Positions 19,578-28,928 of a stretch of DNA of 64,000 nucleotides are shown piece after piece. Below the pieces are notes generated by a model, which did no database searches, was not told the DNA's origin, and saw nothing but the letters and a program-made list of their open reading frames with translations. The stretch is from Saccharibacillus sp. CPCC 101409. GTDB taxonomy: Bacteria > Bacillota > Bacilli > Paenibacillales > Paenibacillaceae. The stretch is taken from NCBI RefSeq assembly GCF_030518235.1, contig NZ_JAULSA010000006.1, positions 296,667 through 360,666 on the forward strand. The letters are read 5' to 3'. The position numbers and the translations under genes were made by a program. Position 1 is the stretch's first letter. Every line of letters starts with the position of its first letter.

Positions 19578-20513
19578 ATGACGCAAACAAGCCGTTTATA
19601 CTGGCTGCACGGATTGTCGCCGCTGCATGTGGGCGCGGGAGAAGGCGTAGGGGCGATCGATCTGCCGATCATGCGCGAGAAAGCGACGCAGTGGCCGATG
19701 ATCCCGGGCAGCAGCATCAAGGGCGTGCAGCGGGATTACTACCTGACGCGGACCGAAGATGAAAAGTGGATTAATCGGGCGTTCGGCACGGGCGGCGATC
19801 AGGATGCGAATGCCGGCGCGCTCGTGATGACGGACAGCCGGATTCTGGCGTTCCCGGTCGGCAGCCGCTATGGGACGTTTGCCTACGTAACCTGCCCGCT
19901 GGTGTTGAAGCGTATGCGGCGCGACGTAAAGTCGGCGGGACTTGAAGCGGCTATTCCACTTTTGGAGCAGCTGGATATTTTTGACCGGCAGCTTGTCGAA
20001 GGTACTGTGCAAGCTTGGGTAGCGAAAGGATCGGTCCTGGGGAATCTGAAGGGTGAAGCAACGGAAGCGACGGGCCAAGTATATCTGGACGAGTTTGAAG
20101 GGACGGCGCGGGTACAGGAGAACTTTACGGCTTGGGCGGCGGCTGTGGGCAAGCAGCTTTTTGAGAAAAATACAGAAGAGCGGGAAATCTGGCAGCAGCG
20201 CATCATACTCGTGTCGGACGATACGTTCCAGTATTTTGTCACGATGTGCTGCGAGATCGAGCCGCGGATTCGTATTAACGAGGAAACCAAGACGGTGAAA
20301 AAGGGAGCGCTCTGGTACGAAGAATATGTCCCGACCGAAGCTGTTTTTTACGGGATGATCTGGTGCGATCAGGTAAGTAAACGCTTTGCGGATGCGGAAC
20401 GGGATGAAATGCTGGGTACGCTTGCCAAAGAAAGCATTCTGCAGATCGGCGGTAACGCAAGCGTCGGCAAAGGCCGGATGCGCTGCTTGATTCCGAAAGG
20501 AGGGAAAGCGTAA
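19578..20513 (+). CDS. cmr4: Type III-B backbone RAMP and target-RNA nuclease Cmr4
   Basis: 311 residues starting at the ATG at 19578 with AAAAGGAG ten bases before it; the frame extends further up only inside cmr3. LYWLHGLSPLHVGAGEGVGAIDLPIMREK has the first RAMP glycine loop and an Asp at residue 28, the position used in Cmr4 for cutting target RNA every six nucleotides. PMIPGSSIKGVQRDYY and the C-terminal LQIGGNASVGKGRMRC complete the signature. It should be present in several copies along the crRNA. Confidence 0.95.
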   Translation: MTQTSRLYWLHGLSPLHVGAGEGVGAIDLPIMREKATQWPMIPGSSIKGVQRDYYLTRTEDEKWINRAFGTGGDQDANAGALVMTDSRILAFPVGSRYGTFAYVTCPLVLKRMRRDVKSAGLEAAIPLLEQLDIFDRQLVEGTVQAWVAKGSVLGNLKGEATEATGQVYLDEFEGTARVQENFTAWAAAVGKQLFEKNTEEREIWQQRIILVSDDTFQYFVTMCCEIEPRIRINEETKTVKKGALWYEEYVPTEAVFYGMIWCDQVSKRFADAERDEMLGTLAKESILQIGGNASVGKGRMRCLIPKGGKA

Positions 20514-20926
20514 TGCAATCGGCACAGCAGCGTCATGCGGAAGCGGCCTATAAAGGGATTAATGAAGCTCGCGCTCAAGCCAAGTCGCAGGGCCAGGCGT
20601 TCGAAGCGGCGTACGGACAGCTTTGCCATCGATTCCCTTCGCTCGTGATGACGAATGGGCTGAGGCTTGCTTTTGCTTTTTTTAAGGCTAAAGGCGAGTC
20701 GAGCAATACGGCTGCGGCGCAGGCCTACCGTTTGTATTTGAAGAATATGGGGGAAGCCGTTAAGCAGGACTGGCAGAATGCAAAGAATATTTCAGCCGAA
20801 AGCGCCGATTATTTGGCTCTTTCCCGGGAGGTGCTGAGTGCTTCGGTCTGGTTTAAACGATATGCCGAAGCGATTCTGAATGTGGAACAGGGAACGGATG
20901 AGCTTGCTTTGGAGGAGATTCAATGA
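20513..20926 (+). CDS. cmr5: Type III-B small subunit Cmr5
   Basis: 137 residues, all helical, as expected for the small subunit lining the target-binding groove. The start ATG overlaps the cmr4 stop codon (TAATG), and the stop overlaps the cmr6 start. Features include QGQAFEAAYGQLCHRFPSLVMTNGLRLAFAFFKAKGE, with the conserved P--V--NGL-- turn of Cmr5, and the C-terminal YLALSREVLSASVWFKRYAEAIL. Confidence 0.93.
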   Translation: MQSAQQRHAEAAYKGINEARAQAKSQGQAFEAAYGQLCHRFPSLVMTNGLRLAFAFFKAKGESSNTAAAQAYRLYLKNMGEAVKQDWQNAKNISAESADYLALSREVLSASVWFKRYAEAILNVEQGTDELALEEIQ

Positions 20927-21729
20927 ACGCTTATCTGACGCTGAACAGAAGCAAATGGAAAGTAAACGGCTTGTCTTTGACCGATGTGATTGGCGACGGC
21001 AAGAACAAGCAGCCTTTTTACGAAAACGTCATTCAGGCTTATAAAAATAGTTTCGACAAGGAACGTCAGGCCGAGTATGAGTACTGCTTTGATCGATATT
21101 ATCGGGAGACGAACTTTTCGGAAAAAGCACAGCTCTCTTTCCGGGTACGTTCGGTATCTCCGCTTGCGGTCGGGCACGGCGGCGGGGGAGTGCTGGAGAC
21201 GGGTTTGGCGCTGCACCGGATCTACGGCGTTCCTTATCTGCCCGCAACCGCGTTAAAAGGACTGGCGGTTCATTATGCGCACAGCATAGCGGGAGCGGAA
21301 GAATCGTTGTCGGCGCTCAGGCAGGGAGGAAGCGACGCCGAAGTGCTGTTCGGATCGCAGGCCGCGGCCGGCTTTATTCGATTTCACGATGCGCTGATTA
21401 TACCGGACAAGGCCGGAGATGCGCTGAAACTGGACGTGTTGACGCCGCATCACCAGGACTATAACGGGATTGTGATTGCGGAAGGAAACGAGCGCAACGA
21501 ACATCCGGCGCCGAGAGACGACGACTCGTCGGTTCCGATTCCTTTTTTGACGGCCGGAGGAGAGTTTCTTATCGTGCTTACCTGCGAAGGAGAAGAAGAA
21601 TCGGCAGCCCAGTGGCTGGAGATTGCGAAAGAGATCCTGCTTCAAGCGTTGGAACGGGAAGGGATTGGGGCGAAAACGAATGCGGGGTATGGGAGAATGG
21701 AGGAGAGTGAACGGAATGAGTCAGCATAA
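20923..21729 (+). CDS. cmr6: Type III-B RAMP protein Cmr6
   Basis: 268 residues. LSFRVRSVSPLAVGHGGGGVLETGLALHRIYGVPYLPATALKG holds the RAMP core and the ...P-T-LKG motif of Cmr6, with a C-terminal glycine loop GIGAKTNAGYGRM. Cmr6 caps the Cmr4 filament next to Cmr1. Its ATG overlaps the cmr5 end by four bases (ATGA) and its own end overlaps the next gene's start by 14 bases. Confidence 0.93.
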   Translation: MNAYLTLNRSKWKVNGLSLTDVIGDGKNKQPFYENVIQAYKNSFDKERQAEYEYCFDRYYRETNFSEKAQLSFRVRSVSPLAVGHGGGGVLETGLALHRIYGVPYLPATALKGLAVHYAHSIAGAEESLSALRQGGSDAEVLFGSQAAAGFIRFHDALIIPDKAGDALKLDVLTPHHQDYNGIVIAEGNERNEHPAPRDDDSSVPIPFLTAGGEFLIVLTCEGEEESAAQWLEIAKEILLQALEREGIGAKTNAGYGRMEESERNESA

Positions 21730-22072
21730 TTCCGATTTTCCGATTTCGGAAGTTACCGGCCGGCCACATAGTAAACCTGGACAGGAATTCGTCAAGTTGG
21801 TTGAGGAGTCCCGAGCAGATCGTGAACTTTGCGACTATCTGGACAGCTTCTCCGTTTTCGTTGCTAATCTGGTGCTTGTGCATCGTCAAAAATCCGGTCT
21901 GACACAAGCCGAACTGGCTGACAAAGCTGACATTACACAGGAAAGCATCTCCCAAATCGAATCGGGCTTCGGCGGAGCGAAGCTGGAGGCGATCGATAAA
22001 GTATTTAGGGTGCTTGGAGTTAAGCTGGCAAATTCCAAGCAGGATGAGATTACGGTGGAGATGCTGAACTAG
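21716..22072 (+). CDS. XRE-family HTH regulator closing the cmr operon
   Basis: 118 residues from the ATG at 21716, which lies inside the cmr6 end with GGAGGAG ahead of it. Residues 52-105 form a lambda-repressor-like helix-turn-helix: HRQKSGLTQAELADKADITQESISQIESG. The N-terminal part, with a conserved-looking FVKLVEESRADRELCDYL, resembles HigA-type antitoxins, but there is no toxin partner beside it. Overlap with cmr6 makes co-expression near certain, so a role as feedback regulator of the cmr operon is plausible though unproven. A terminator follows. Confidence 0.85.
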   Translation: MSQHNSDFPISEVTGRPHSKPGQEFVKLVEESRADRELCDYLDSFSVFVANLVLVHRQKSGLTQAELADKADITQESISQIESGFGGAKLEAIDKVFRVLGVKLANSKQDEITVEMLN

Positions 22073-22096
22073 ACGGCTGAATAGTAGATAATGAAG

Positions 22097-22142
22097 TGCC
22101 TCTTTTCCTTCGACCATGGTTGGAGCGGGAAGAGGCATTTTG
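22097..22142 (+). terminator. Terminator of the cmr operon
   Basis: TGCCTCTTTTCC pairs with GGGAAGAGGCA around a roughly 20-base loop, followed by TTTTGT; 24 bases after the XRE stop codon. Confidence 0.8.
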
Positions 22143-22190
22143 TATTTAAGGCCTTCATTCGACTAGTGCGCCATATTGTAAAGTTTCGAA

Positions 22191-22219
22191 TTGACCACTG
22201 GTTTTAAATAATGTATATT
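22191..22219 (+). promoter_or_regulatory. Promoter of the AloR-like receptor
   Basis: TTGACC at 22191-22196, a 17-base gap, and TATATT at 22214-22219. Downstream, TTAATTAA sits at the expected start site and the 80-base leader is very AT-rich, which could hold the receptor's own binding site. Confidence 0.65.
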
Positions 22220-22301
22220 GTTAATTAATTGAAATAAAAGGATTAAATTATACACATTATAAATAAGTGCTTTGAACCGAGAAATATAAAGAGGTGCTTA
22301 A

Positions 22302-23666
22302 ATGGAAACGACGATCACGCTTCGATCCGAGATTGAAGCGGGCATCACAAAACTCGGGATGAATTTTTCTGCTTTTTCCAAACATTCCGGAGTGAACCGG
22401 GGGATTTTTAGCGCAATACTGAATGGTCATCCACCGAAGCCCATTTCACTGAATCAATTTGAGCTCATTATTCGTGCGCTTGATTGTCCGGAGGATTGGC
22501 ACTTTGATCTATACATAGAAGAATGTTTTTATGAGGGAAAGCCGAATCGTCGCCGAGTTGAACCTTTTCTGATTCGTTGTGCCGAATTAGGACGTGTTGA
22601 TTGTATTGAAGAAATACTTAATCGACTTCTTGAGGACCTTAAACACCTTGAAATGATCTTTGAAATTGCCGAAACTTTACACTCTATCGGAAAAGTGCAA
22701 GAGTCCATTATTTTTTATGAGTGTGTAGCGCTGAATGAAAAGTATCAACATTCTGAGAAGTTGGCGATTAGTCGTTATCGTCTTTTTTGTGCGGCAGCTG
22801 GGGCAGACGCTGAAAAATCTTTGCGGGCAGCGATCGAATTTGAGCCTTATTGCGAACGGCTTCCGACGCATCATCGCTTAGATGGATTGATGCGACTCAT
22901 TAACGTCTATCTGTCACTCGACAAGAAAGTTGAAGCCGAGCGGCATTCGCGTGAACTTTTTAATTTTTCTCAGCTTGTGTACCGGCAAATGGAGAAAGCA
23001 TTAGCTAAAGGAACAGCGGAAACTTGGGAAGGGCGGTATCCTTTCGTCGTTTATTATGGGTATGGATTCTTGTCGATGCAAAATGTCATGTTTTTTCATC
23101 GTGATTATAGTAAAGCGAAAGAATACATATCCGGTTATGCGGACTTGAGTAATTTTCCTGGTCTAGACGCGGAAGGGCAAAAAGAAGTTGCCAAATTCAG
23201 CTTTTTTGCAAGAGAGAATCGATTGAATCTTGAACTACTGGCTGGAAACAAGGGCGTGCTAGAAGAATGCGAAGATTTTATTGATCAGAACCCAATAGAG
23301 CTGCTTGTCGTGCTTACCTTTGTGCTGGGATCGGCTAATCGTTACGGTTATTCTATGGATCTTCTCCTCTCTAAATTTTTACCTCAGATTGAAATTTACG
23401 ACTACGAGAATTCTTACTACAATCAAGCCAATAGCTTTAACTTCTACATTGAGATTTGCTATGAATCCGCTCTTTATTTTCTTCATCGAAAAGAATATGA
23501 GCAGGCTCTAGAATATCTATTGCGCGGCTTAAAAAGGATAGTTAAGATAAAAGATAAGGACGCATTTATAAAATTTGTTCCTGTTTTTGAAAAGTATAAA
23601 AAATGGTCTTCTTCTGTACAACAAATGTGCTATGAAGAGGTCATAGGAGGATTATCGGAAGTATGA
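22302..23666 (+). CDS. RRNPP-type peptide-sensing regulator (AloR/AimR-like)
   Basis: 454 residues. Residues 8-60 form a degenerate XRE helix-turn-helix (GMNFSAFSKHSGVNRGIFSAILNG). The remaining 390 are repeated antiparallel helices with TPR-like spacing (e.g. ESIIFYECVALNEKY, KEYEQALEYLLRGLKRI). An HTH plus TPR chain of this length, followed immediately by a short secreted peptide, is the RRNPP quorum-sensing layout; Paenibacillus AloR and phage AimR are the nearest kinds I know. Peptide binding should switch DNA binding. The gene is more AT-rich than its neighbours, hinting at transfer. Targets are unknown; the adjacent cmr operon and array 4 are candidates. Confidence 0.8.
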   Translation: METTITLRSEIEAGITKLGMNFSAFSKHSGVNRGIFSAILNGHPPKPISLNQFELIIRALDCPEDWHFDLYIEECFYEGKPNRRRVEPFLIRCAELGRVDCIEEILNRLLEDLKHLEMIFEIAETLHSIGKVQESIIFYECVALNEKYQHSEKLAISRYRLFCAAAGADAEKSLRAAIEFEPYCERLPTHHRLDGLMRLINVYLSLDKKVEAERHSRELFNFSQLVYRQMEKALAKGTAETWEGRYPFVVYYGYGFLSMQNVMFFHRDYSKAKEYISGYADLSNFPGLDAEGQKEVAKFSFFARENRLNLELLAGNKGVLEECEDFIDQNPIELLVVLTFVLGSANRYGYSMDLLLSKFLPQIEIYDYENSYYNQANSFNFYIEICYESALYFLHRKEYEQALEYLLRGLKRIVKIKDKDAFIKFVPVFEKYKKWSSSVQQMCYEEVIGGLSEV

Positions 23667-23833
23667 AAAAAGTTCTCGCCAATTCTATCATGGCTTTTGT
23701 TTTGTTAATGACTTTTAACGGTGTCTCTAGTCATCTTCCAAAAACGTTCGTTACACCTTCAGATATTGTTGATCCTAACTACTGCATATTAACGACAAAT
23801 GGTACTGGCGGCGGCGGCAGTGGTACTTGGTGA
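23663..23833 (+). CDS. Secreted signalling propeptide (AloP-like)
   Basis: A 56-residue reading frame whose ATG overlaps the receptor's TGA (ATGA) and has AGGAGG twelve bases upstream. It has a Lys-Lys start, a hydrophobic helix (residues 4-18: VLANSIMAFVLLMTF), a polar middle and a glycine-rich end TNGTGGGGSGTW. This is the expected form of an exported pheromone precursor, cleaved to release a short C-terminal peptide that is re-imported. The mature segment cannot be read with certainty; the last 6-10 residues are the usual source in relatives. A terminator follows 22 bases after the stop. Confidence 0.8.
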   Translation: MKKVLANSIMAFVLLMTFNGVSSHLPKTFVTPSDIVDPNYCILTTNGTGGGGSGTW

Positions 23834-23855
23834 TCTTATATATTTGCAGAAGTGG

Positions 23856-23885
23856 AAAAAAGACGCCATAACGGTGTCTTTTTTT
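23856..23885. terminator. Bidirectional terminator between the quorum pair and array 4
   Basis: AAAAAGACGCC-ATAAC-GGTGTCTTTTT. A-run and T-run on either side of the stem let it stop both the plus-strand receptor/peptide mRNA and the minus-strand array 4 transcript. Confidence 0.85.
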
Positions 23886-23934
23886 GTTTTGGGGTAAATA
23901 TCAGGCGATTTACGGTATTTGTTCGAAAATATCC

Positions 23935-25294
<1,360 letters not shown>

Positions 25295-25472
25295 TGTCCC
25301 CACTCCCAGCCCTTGACCCGCAAGGCTTTTTCGACTCAAAAGTGCGAACCTCAAAATCAGCGTATTTCAAACTGGACAAAAATACAAGTAAAACTGGACA
25401 AATCCTTGCGGGACGCGGGGTGCGAACCTCCCGGGGATTTCATGGGAGCTTCAGGTTCGCACTTTTTTCAAC
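25295..25472 (-). promoter_or_regulatory. CRISPR leader of array 4
   Basis: Matches leaders 1-3: CCGCAAGGCTTTTTCGA, AAAAGTGCGAACCTCAAAATC, two AACTGGACAAA motifs, GGGGTGCGAACCTCCCGGGG, ATTTCATGGGAGCTTC and a final AGGTTCGCACTTTTTT. It most resembles leader 2. Confidence 0.85.
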
Positions 25473-25645
25473 ACGGCAATCGTATAACTTCTCCAGTACC
25501 GGCGGCGGAGTTTGCACGGATCGGTCGGGCAGTATTTCGCTTGGTTGGTCACGAGAGGGCGGCGTATAGTAAGATGAATCATAGCCGAACGCAGGAGAAT
25601 CAAGAAAAAGTCCCTATCCGATGTCCGATCCGAAAGGAGCCTGAT

Positions 25646-25955
25646 ATGCTCATCTACAACGACCCGTCGGGCAAAGCCTACCGCAGGCTGATCGATTACA
25701 TGATCGAGCGCGCCGATACGTTTTGGCTTAAAGGTCCGCGTATTAAGCGTGTGCCGCAGCCGGATGATGCGCCGATTCCCGAATGGCCGCTGCTGCCCGG
25801 AAACGGCCGTTCTGCTCAAGACCACCGTTACCCATCTGTTCGGCTGGAATCATCCCAAACTGCCCGAAGACCTCGCCTTTTTTTCAAAGGAAGGTCAGTG
25901 TTTGATGAGCGCGGTTTCGCACGAAGATATCGCTTATATGTCCGCGACGCATGAG
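25646..25955 (+). pseudogene. Decayed tandem copy of the LRR gene (N-terminal part)
   Basis: The frame opens with MLIYNDPSGKAYRRLIDYMIERADTF, matching MQIYNNPSGEAYYRLIDYAMEKCETF of the next gene. It then loses about 40 residues and shifts frame at roughly 25785. The second frame reads CCPETAVLLKT--THLFGW----LPEDLAFFS--GQCLMSAVSHED, matching CCPEAAVILKK--DNLLGW----MPEDLCFQN--GDWLRTVTHEE. The rest of the gene is missing. AAAGGAG stands before the start and TTGGTT/TATAGT (18-base gap) near 25540-25570 may be its old promoter. Confidence 0.8.
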
Positions 25956-26035
25956 GAAAGCAGGCGTATACGCAGACGTCGAGCGACTCGTTTCCGGTGT
26001 GGTAGCAAAGTTTTTTTGCATAAAGGAGAAACCGC

Positions 26036-27067
26036 ATGCAAATCTACAACAACCCGTCCGGGGAAGCTTACTACCGCCTGATCGATTACGCGATGGAGAA
26101 GTGCGAGACGTTTTCGCTGAAGGATACGCGGACGCCGGGCGGCGAGGAGTACGATATTCCGCCGATGATGCCGCTGCGAATTGCCGAGGAGTTGAAGCCG
26201 TATCTGGTCGGGGAAAAATGGAGCGGAGTCGGTTACAGCAGAGCCGGCGGAGGTTATTTTCCTTACGACCAGCCGGTTTATATCTGGAAATGCTGCCCCG
26301 AAGCCGCCGTTATTCTGAAGAAATACACGGACAATTTGCTGGGCTGGATCGGAAAAGGGATGCCTGAGGACCTGTGTTTTCAAAATGCGGAAGGCGGCGA
26401 CTGGCTCCGGACGGTGACGCACGAAGAGGACAAGGAGCTGCGCGTGACGGCGGAGGAAGCAGAACTGCTGCGGGAAACGCTCCGGGGCGTGATGCTGGGC
26501 GATTACCGCGACCCTTTGGCGCCGGACGAAACGTTCGAACTGGCGCGGTATCACGCTTCCGACCGGCTGAATCTGTCGGGAACGGGCACGGCGGGACTGC
26601 TGCATCGCCTGCACGAAATTCCTTCGCTGCGCACACTTGAGCTGTTCGACGCCGCGATCACGGAGCTGCCGGACAGCCTGTTCGATCTGCCGCTGCTGGA
26701 AGAGCTGAACGTTTACACGCGTGATCTGCACGGGATTCCGGCCGCGGTCGGCCGGGCGAAAACGCTCCAAAAACTCAGCGTCTCCAACGGCAGTCACCTC
26801 GATCCGAACGCCGGTCCCGATTGGAAACCGCCTGCGAAAGAAGAACTGACGATGAAGATCCTTCCGCCCGAGATCGGGCAGCTTGAGAATCTGCTCGTGC
26901 TCGATATTAATTACAGCGGCTTGACCGGACTGCCGGACGAGCTGGGGAATTTGCACAGGCTGCAATATCTGACGATATCCAACCATCTGATCGACGGGAA
27001 ACCGGCGGTGCTGCGGAAGCTGCGGCATGCGCGGAACGTGACTTTTCGGCGGGACGGTTTTTTCTGA
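26036..27067 (+). CDS. Leucine-rich repeat protein
   Basis: 343 residues, no signal peptide or membrane helix. Residues 1-165 are a unique domain (YYRLIDYAMEKCETFSL..., YIWKCCPEAAVILKKYTDNLLGW). Residues 180-340 contain about five LRR units of the L--L-L---I-ELP--L type (LRTLELFDAAITELPDSLFDLPLLEELNVY; LLVLDINYSGLTGLPDELGNLHRLQYLTIS). The solenoid suggests protein binding; the partner is unknown. A damaged copy of its N-terminal domain lies directly upstream, so the locus has undergone tandem duplication. ATG with AAAGGAG eight bases before. Confidence 0.8.
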   Translation: MQIYNNPSGEAYYRLIDYAMEKCETFSLKDTRTPGGEEYDIPPMMPLRIAEELKPYLVGEKWSGVGYSRAGGGYFPYDQPVYIWKCCPEAAVILKKYTDNLLGWIGKGMPEDLCFQNAEGGDWLRTVTHEEDKELRVTAEEAELLRETLRGVMLGDYRDPLAPDETFELARYHASDRLNLSGTGTAGLLHRLHEIPSLRTLELFDAAITELPDSLFDLPLLEELNVYTRDLHGIPAAVGRAKTLQKLSVSNGSHLDPNAGPDWKPPAKEELTMKILPPEIGQLENLLVLDINYSGLTGLPDELGNLHRLQYLTISNHLIDGKPAVLRKLRHARNVTFRRDGFF

Positions 27068-27083
27068 AAGGCGGGTGACGGAC

Positions 27084-28130
27084 ATGGAAAAAAGGGATTG
27101 GCTGGAGCGCCGCCAGATCGCCGTTTATGCGGCCGCGCTTGCGATCGGCATTGCGGCCGGGCTGCTCGGCGGCGGTTTCGGACGGAGCATGGGCGCGCTG
27201 ATCTCTCCGCTGCTCGCGGTGCTGCTGTACGGGATGTTTACGATGGTCCCGTTTCTGAAGCTGCGGCAGTCGCTGGCGAACGGGCGTTTTATCGCGGCGC
27301 TGGTGATCGCCAACTTCATCGTCGCGCCGCTTGTCGTATGGGGGCTGCTTGCGCTGTTTCCGCAGCCGGCGGCGGTGACGATCGGGGTGTGCCTGGTGCT
27401 GCTGACGCCGTGCATCGATTACGTGATTGTGTTTACCGGGCTTGGAAAAGGCGACGAAAAAGCGATCCTGGCCGCGACGCCGGTGCTGTTTGTCGTGCAG
27501 ATGGCGCTGCTGCCGCTGTATCTGACGTTATTCGCCGGGCCGGAAGCGGCCGGTTTGATGAGGATCGGGCCGTTCATCGAAGCGTTTATGACGCTGATCG
27601 TGCTGCCGCTCGCGGCGGCGCTGCTGACGCAGTTCTGGGCGAGAGGAGGGACCGGAACGGTTGAACAGGAAGCGGAGCAGGGAGCGGAGCCTGGAGCAGA
27701 GAGCGGCGGACGCGCGCCTCTCGGCGTCCGGGTGCTGGACGCCGCGGCGTGGATACCGGTGCCGTTTATGGCGCTGGTGCTGATTGCGGTCACGGCTTCG
27801 CAGATCGGGCGGATCGCGGCCGATCTCGGCGCGGTTCTGCGCGTGCTGCCGGTCTACGCGCTGTTTCTGCTGCTGATGCCGCCGCTCGCCCGGCTGACCG
27901 GGCGGCTGCTGAAGCTGGACGCGGGTTCGGGCCGCGCGCTGATCTTCAGCGCGTTTACCCGCAATTCGCTCGTCGTGCTGCCGCTGGCGCTGTCGCTGCC
28001 AGGCGAAGCGGCGGGGATCGCGGCGGCGGTCATCGTCACGCAGACGATGACCGAATTAGTCGGCGAGCTGGTGTATGTGCGCGCCGTGCCGCGCTGGTTG
28101 TGGAAGGAGAAGAAGCGACCTGCGGCTTGA
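27084..28130 (+). CDS. Arsenite permease-like/bile acid:sodium symporter family transporter
   Basis: About 348 residues and ten predicted membrane helices. LLTPCIDYVIVFTGLGKGDEKAILAATPVLFVVQM matches the TP-(I/M)-Y-I-FT-L--GD helix break of the Acr3-related branch of the BASS superfamily, annotated as arsenic resistance proteins in Firmicutes. A charged loop of Glu/Gly repeats (EQEAEQGAEPGAESGG) near residues 195-210 is unusual. I chose the ATG at 27084 over a GTG nine bases before. No ars regulator or reductase adjoins it, so arsenic as substrate is only an inference from family. Confidence 0.75.
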   Translation: MEKRDWLERRQIAVYAAALAIGIAAGLLGGGFGRSMGALISPLLAVLLYGMFTMVPFLKLRQSLANGRFIAALVIANFIVAPLVVWGLLALFPQPAAVTIGVCLVLLTPCIDYVIVFTGLGKGDEKAILAATPVLFVVQMALLPLYLTLFAGPEAAGLMRIGPFIEAFMTLIVLPLAAALLTQFWARGGTGTVEQEAEQGAEPGAESGGRAPLGVRVLDAAAWIPVPFMALVLIAVTASQIGRIAADLGAVLRVLPVYALFLLLMPPLARLTGRLLKLDAGSGRALIFSAFTRNSLVVLPLALSLPGEAAGIAAAVIVTQTMTELVGELVYVRAVPRWLWKEKKRPAA

Positions 28131-28237
28131 ACGCCGCCGGCGCGCGTCGGCGCGACGAGGAAAGAAGGAATCGAGCAGGGGAACGGAGCAGGTGCCGGAT
28201 GGCATGAGGACGGCAGCTGAACGAAGGGAGCGGAACT

Positions 28238-28555
28238 ATGCGATTGCGAACAGAGCTTGAACCGCGTTCCGGCGGGGCCGCGGCGCGGATCGAAGACATA
28301 ACGCGCGACGAGTTGATCGAGATCGTGCGCCGCATTCAGGAACCGGAACGGGCGGTAGCAGCCGGGCCGGAAGAAGCGGAAACGCCGGCTGAACAACCCG
28401 ACGCAGGCGAGCTTCGGGATTTCTACCTGGAACTGCTTCAGGCCAATGTAACCATGCCGGGCGTATCGGACTTGATCTTCCGGGACGATCTGGACGCCGA
28501 GGAGGTTGTGGATCGGGCGCTCGCTTATCGGCCGATTATTCTGCCGCCAGGCTGA
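28238..28555 (+). CDS. Colicin/pyocin-type (Im) immunity protein, putative
   Basis: 105 acidic residues. LIEIVRRIQ, then ELRDFYLELLQANVTMPGVSDLIFRDDLDAEEVVDRALAYRPIILP follow the plan of small bacteriocin immunity proteins related to colicin E-type Im proteins: helix II acidic, helix III with the P--SDLI motif, helix IV with EEVV. Such proteins bind and block a cognate HNH or tRNA nuclease. No toxin gene lies within reach, so it is an orphan. A linker rich in Glu/Ala/Pro (residues 38-58) is longer than in typical members. AAGGGAGCGG precedes the ATG. Confidence 0.6.
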   Translation: MRLRTELEPRSGGAAARIEDITRDELIEIVRRIQEPERAVAAGPEEAETPAEQPDAGELRDFYLELLQANVTMPGVSDLIFRDDLDAEEVVDRALAYRPIILPPG

Positions 28556-28594
28556 GCAGAAGCAGCAGTGCGCTCCGCAATCCTGCTATTTATA

Positions 28595-28791
28595 GCTACG
28601 CTGCTTTTTAGGCAGCGTAGCGCGCACATTGGAGCGGAATATTCGGCTGCGTTGACTTTTTGTCAACGTAGAAGCCGATTTTCGCTCTTTTTTGCCGCTT
28701 TCGCCTCTGTACGTTGCATAAAAAGCAATCTAGCTTCGAGAGCAGCCAATTTTACGCTTCCTCATTGCTTTTTCGTCAATGTAGCTTCGGT
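28595..28791. repeat. Series of related hairpins in an intergenic region
   Basis: Four variants of one theme stand 50-65 bases apart: GCTACGCTGC/GCAGCGTAGC (28595-28621), CGTTGAC/GTCAACG (28650-28668), ACGTTGC-ATAAAAA-GCAAT (28711-28729) and CATTG/CAATG (28763-28781). Each has a T- or A-rich loop, and each is followed by GTAG or CTAG; three then continue AAGCC or CTTCG. The interval 28556-28928 has no other gene. They may be decaying tandem copies of a terminator-like element. Confidence 0.45.
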
Positions 28792-28807
28792 CGCCGAGGC
28801 AGCCGCA

Positions 28808-28841
28808 AACGAAAAGCGGGTGTGGACTTCCTACACCCGCT
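28808..28841 (-). terminator. Terminator of the ytxJ-atl operon (minus strand)
   Basis: AGCGGGTGT/ACACCCGCT stem with a 9-base loop; on the minus strand it is followed by TTTTCGTTT. It lies about 90 bases past the alkyltransferase-like gene's stop codon. Confidence 0.7.
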
Positions 28842-28928
28842 ACACCATCAAGCCCGTCCGTACCGGCAGGCATATCGCCGCTGCTTCTATTCAATTGCGG
28901 CGATCTACCGCCGCGCCTCAACTCCGCC

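Noticed and set aside
25313..25645. The frame running from leader 4 into the LRR pseudogene.
   Set aside because: The part before 25646 is leader and promoter sequence; AAAGGAG and similarity to the LRR protein begin at 25646.
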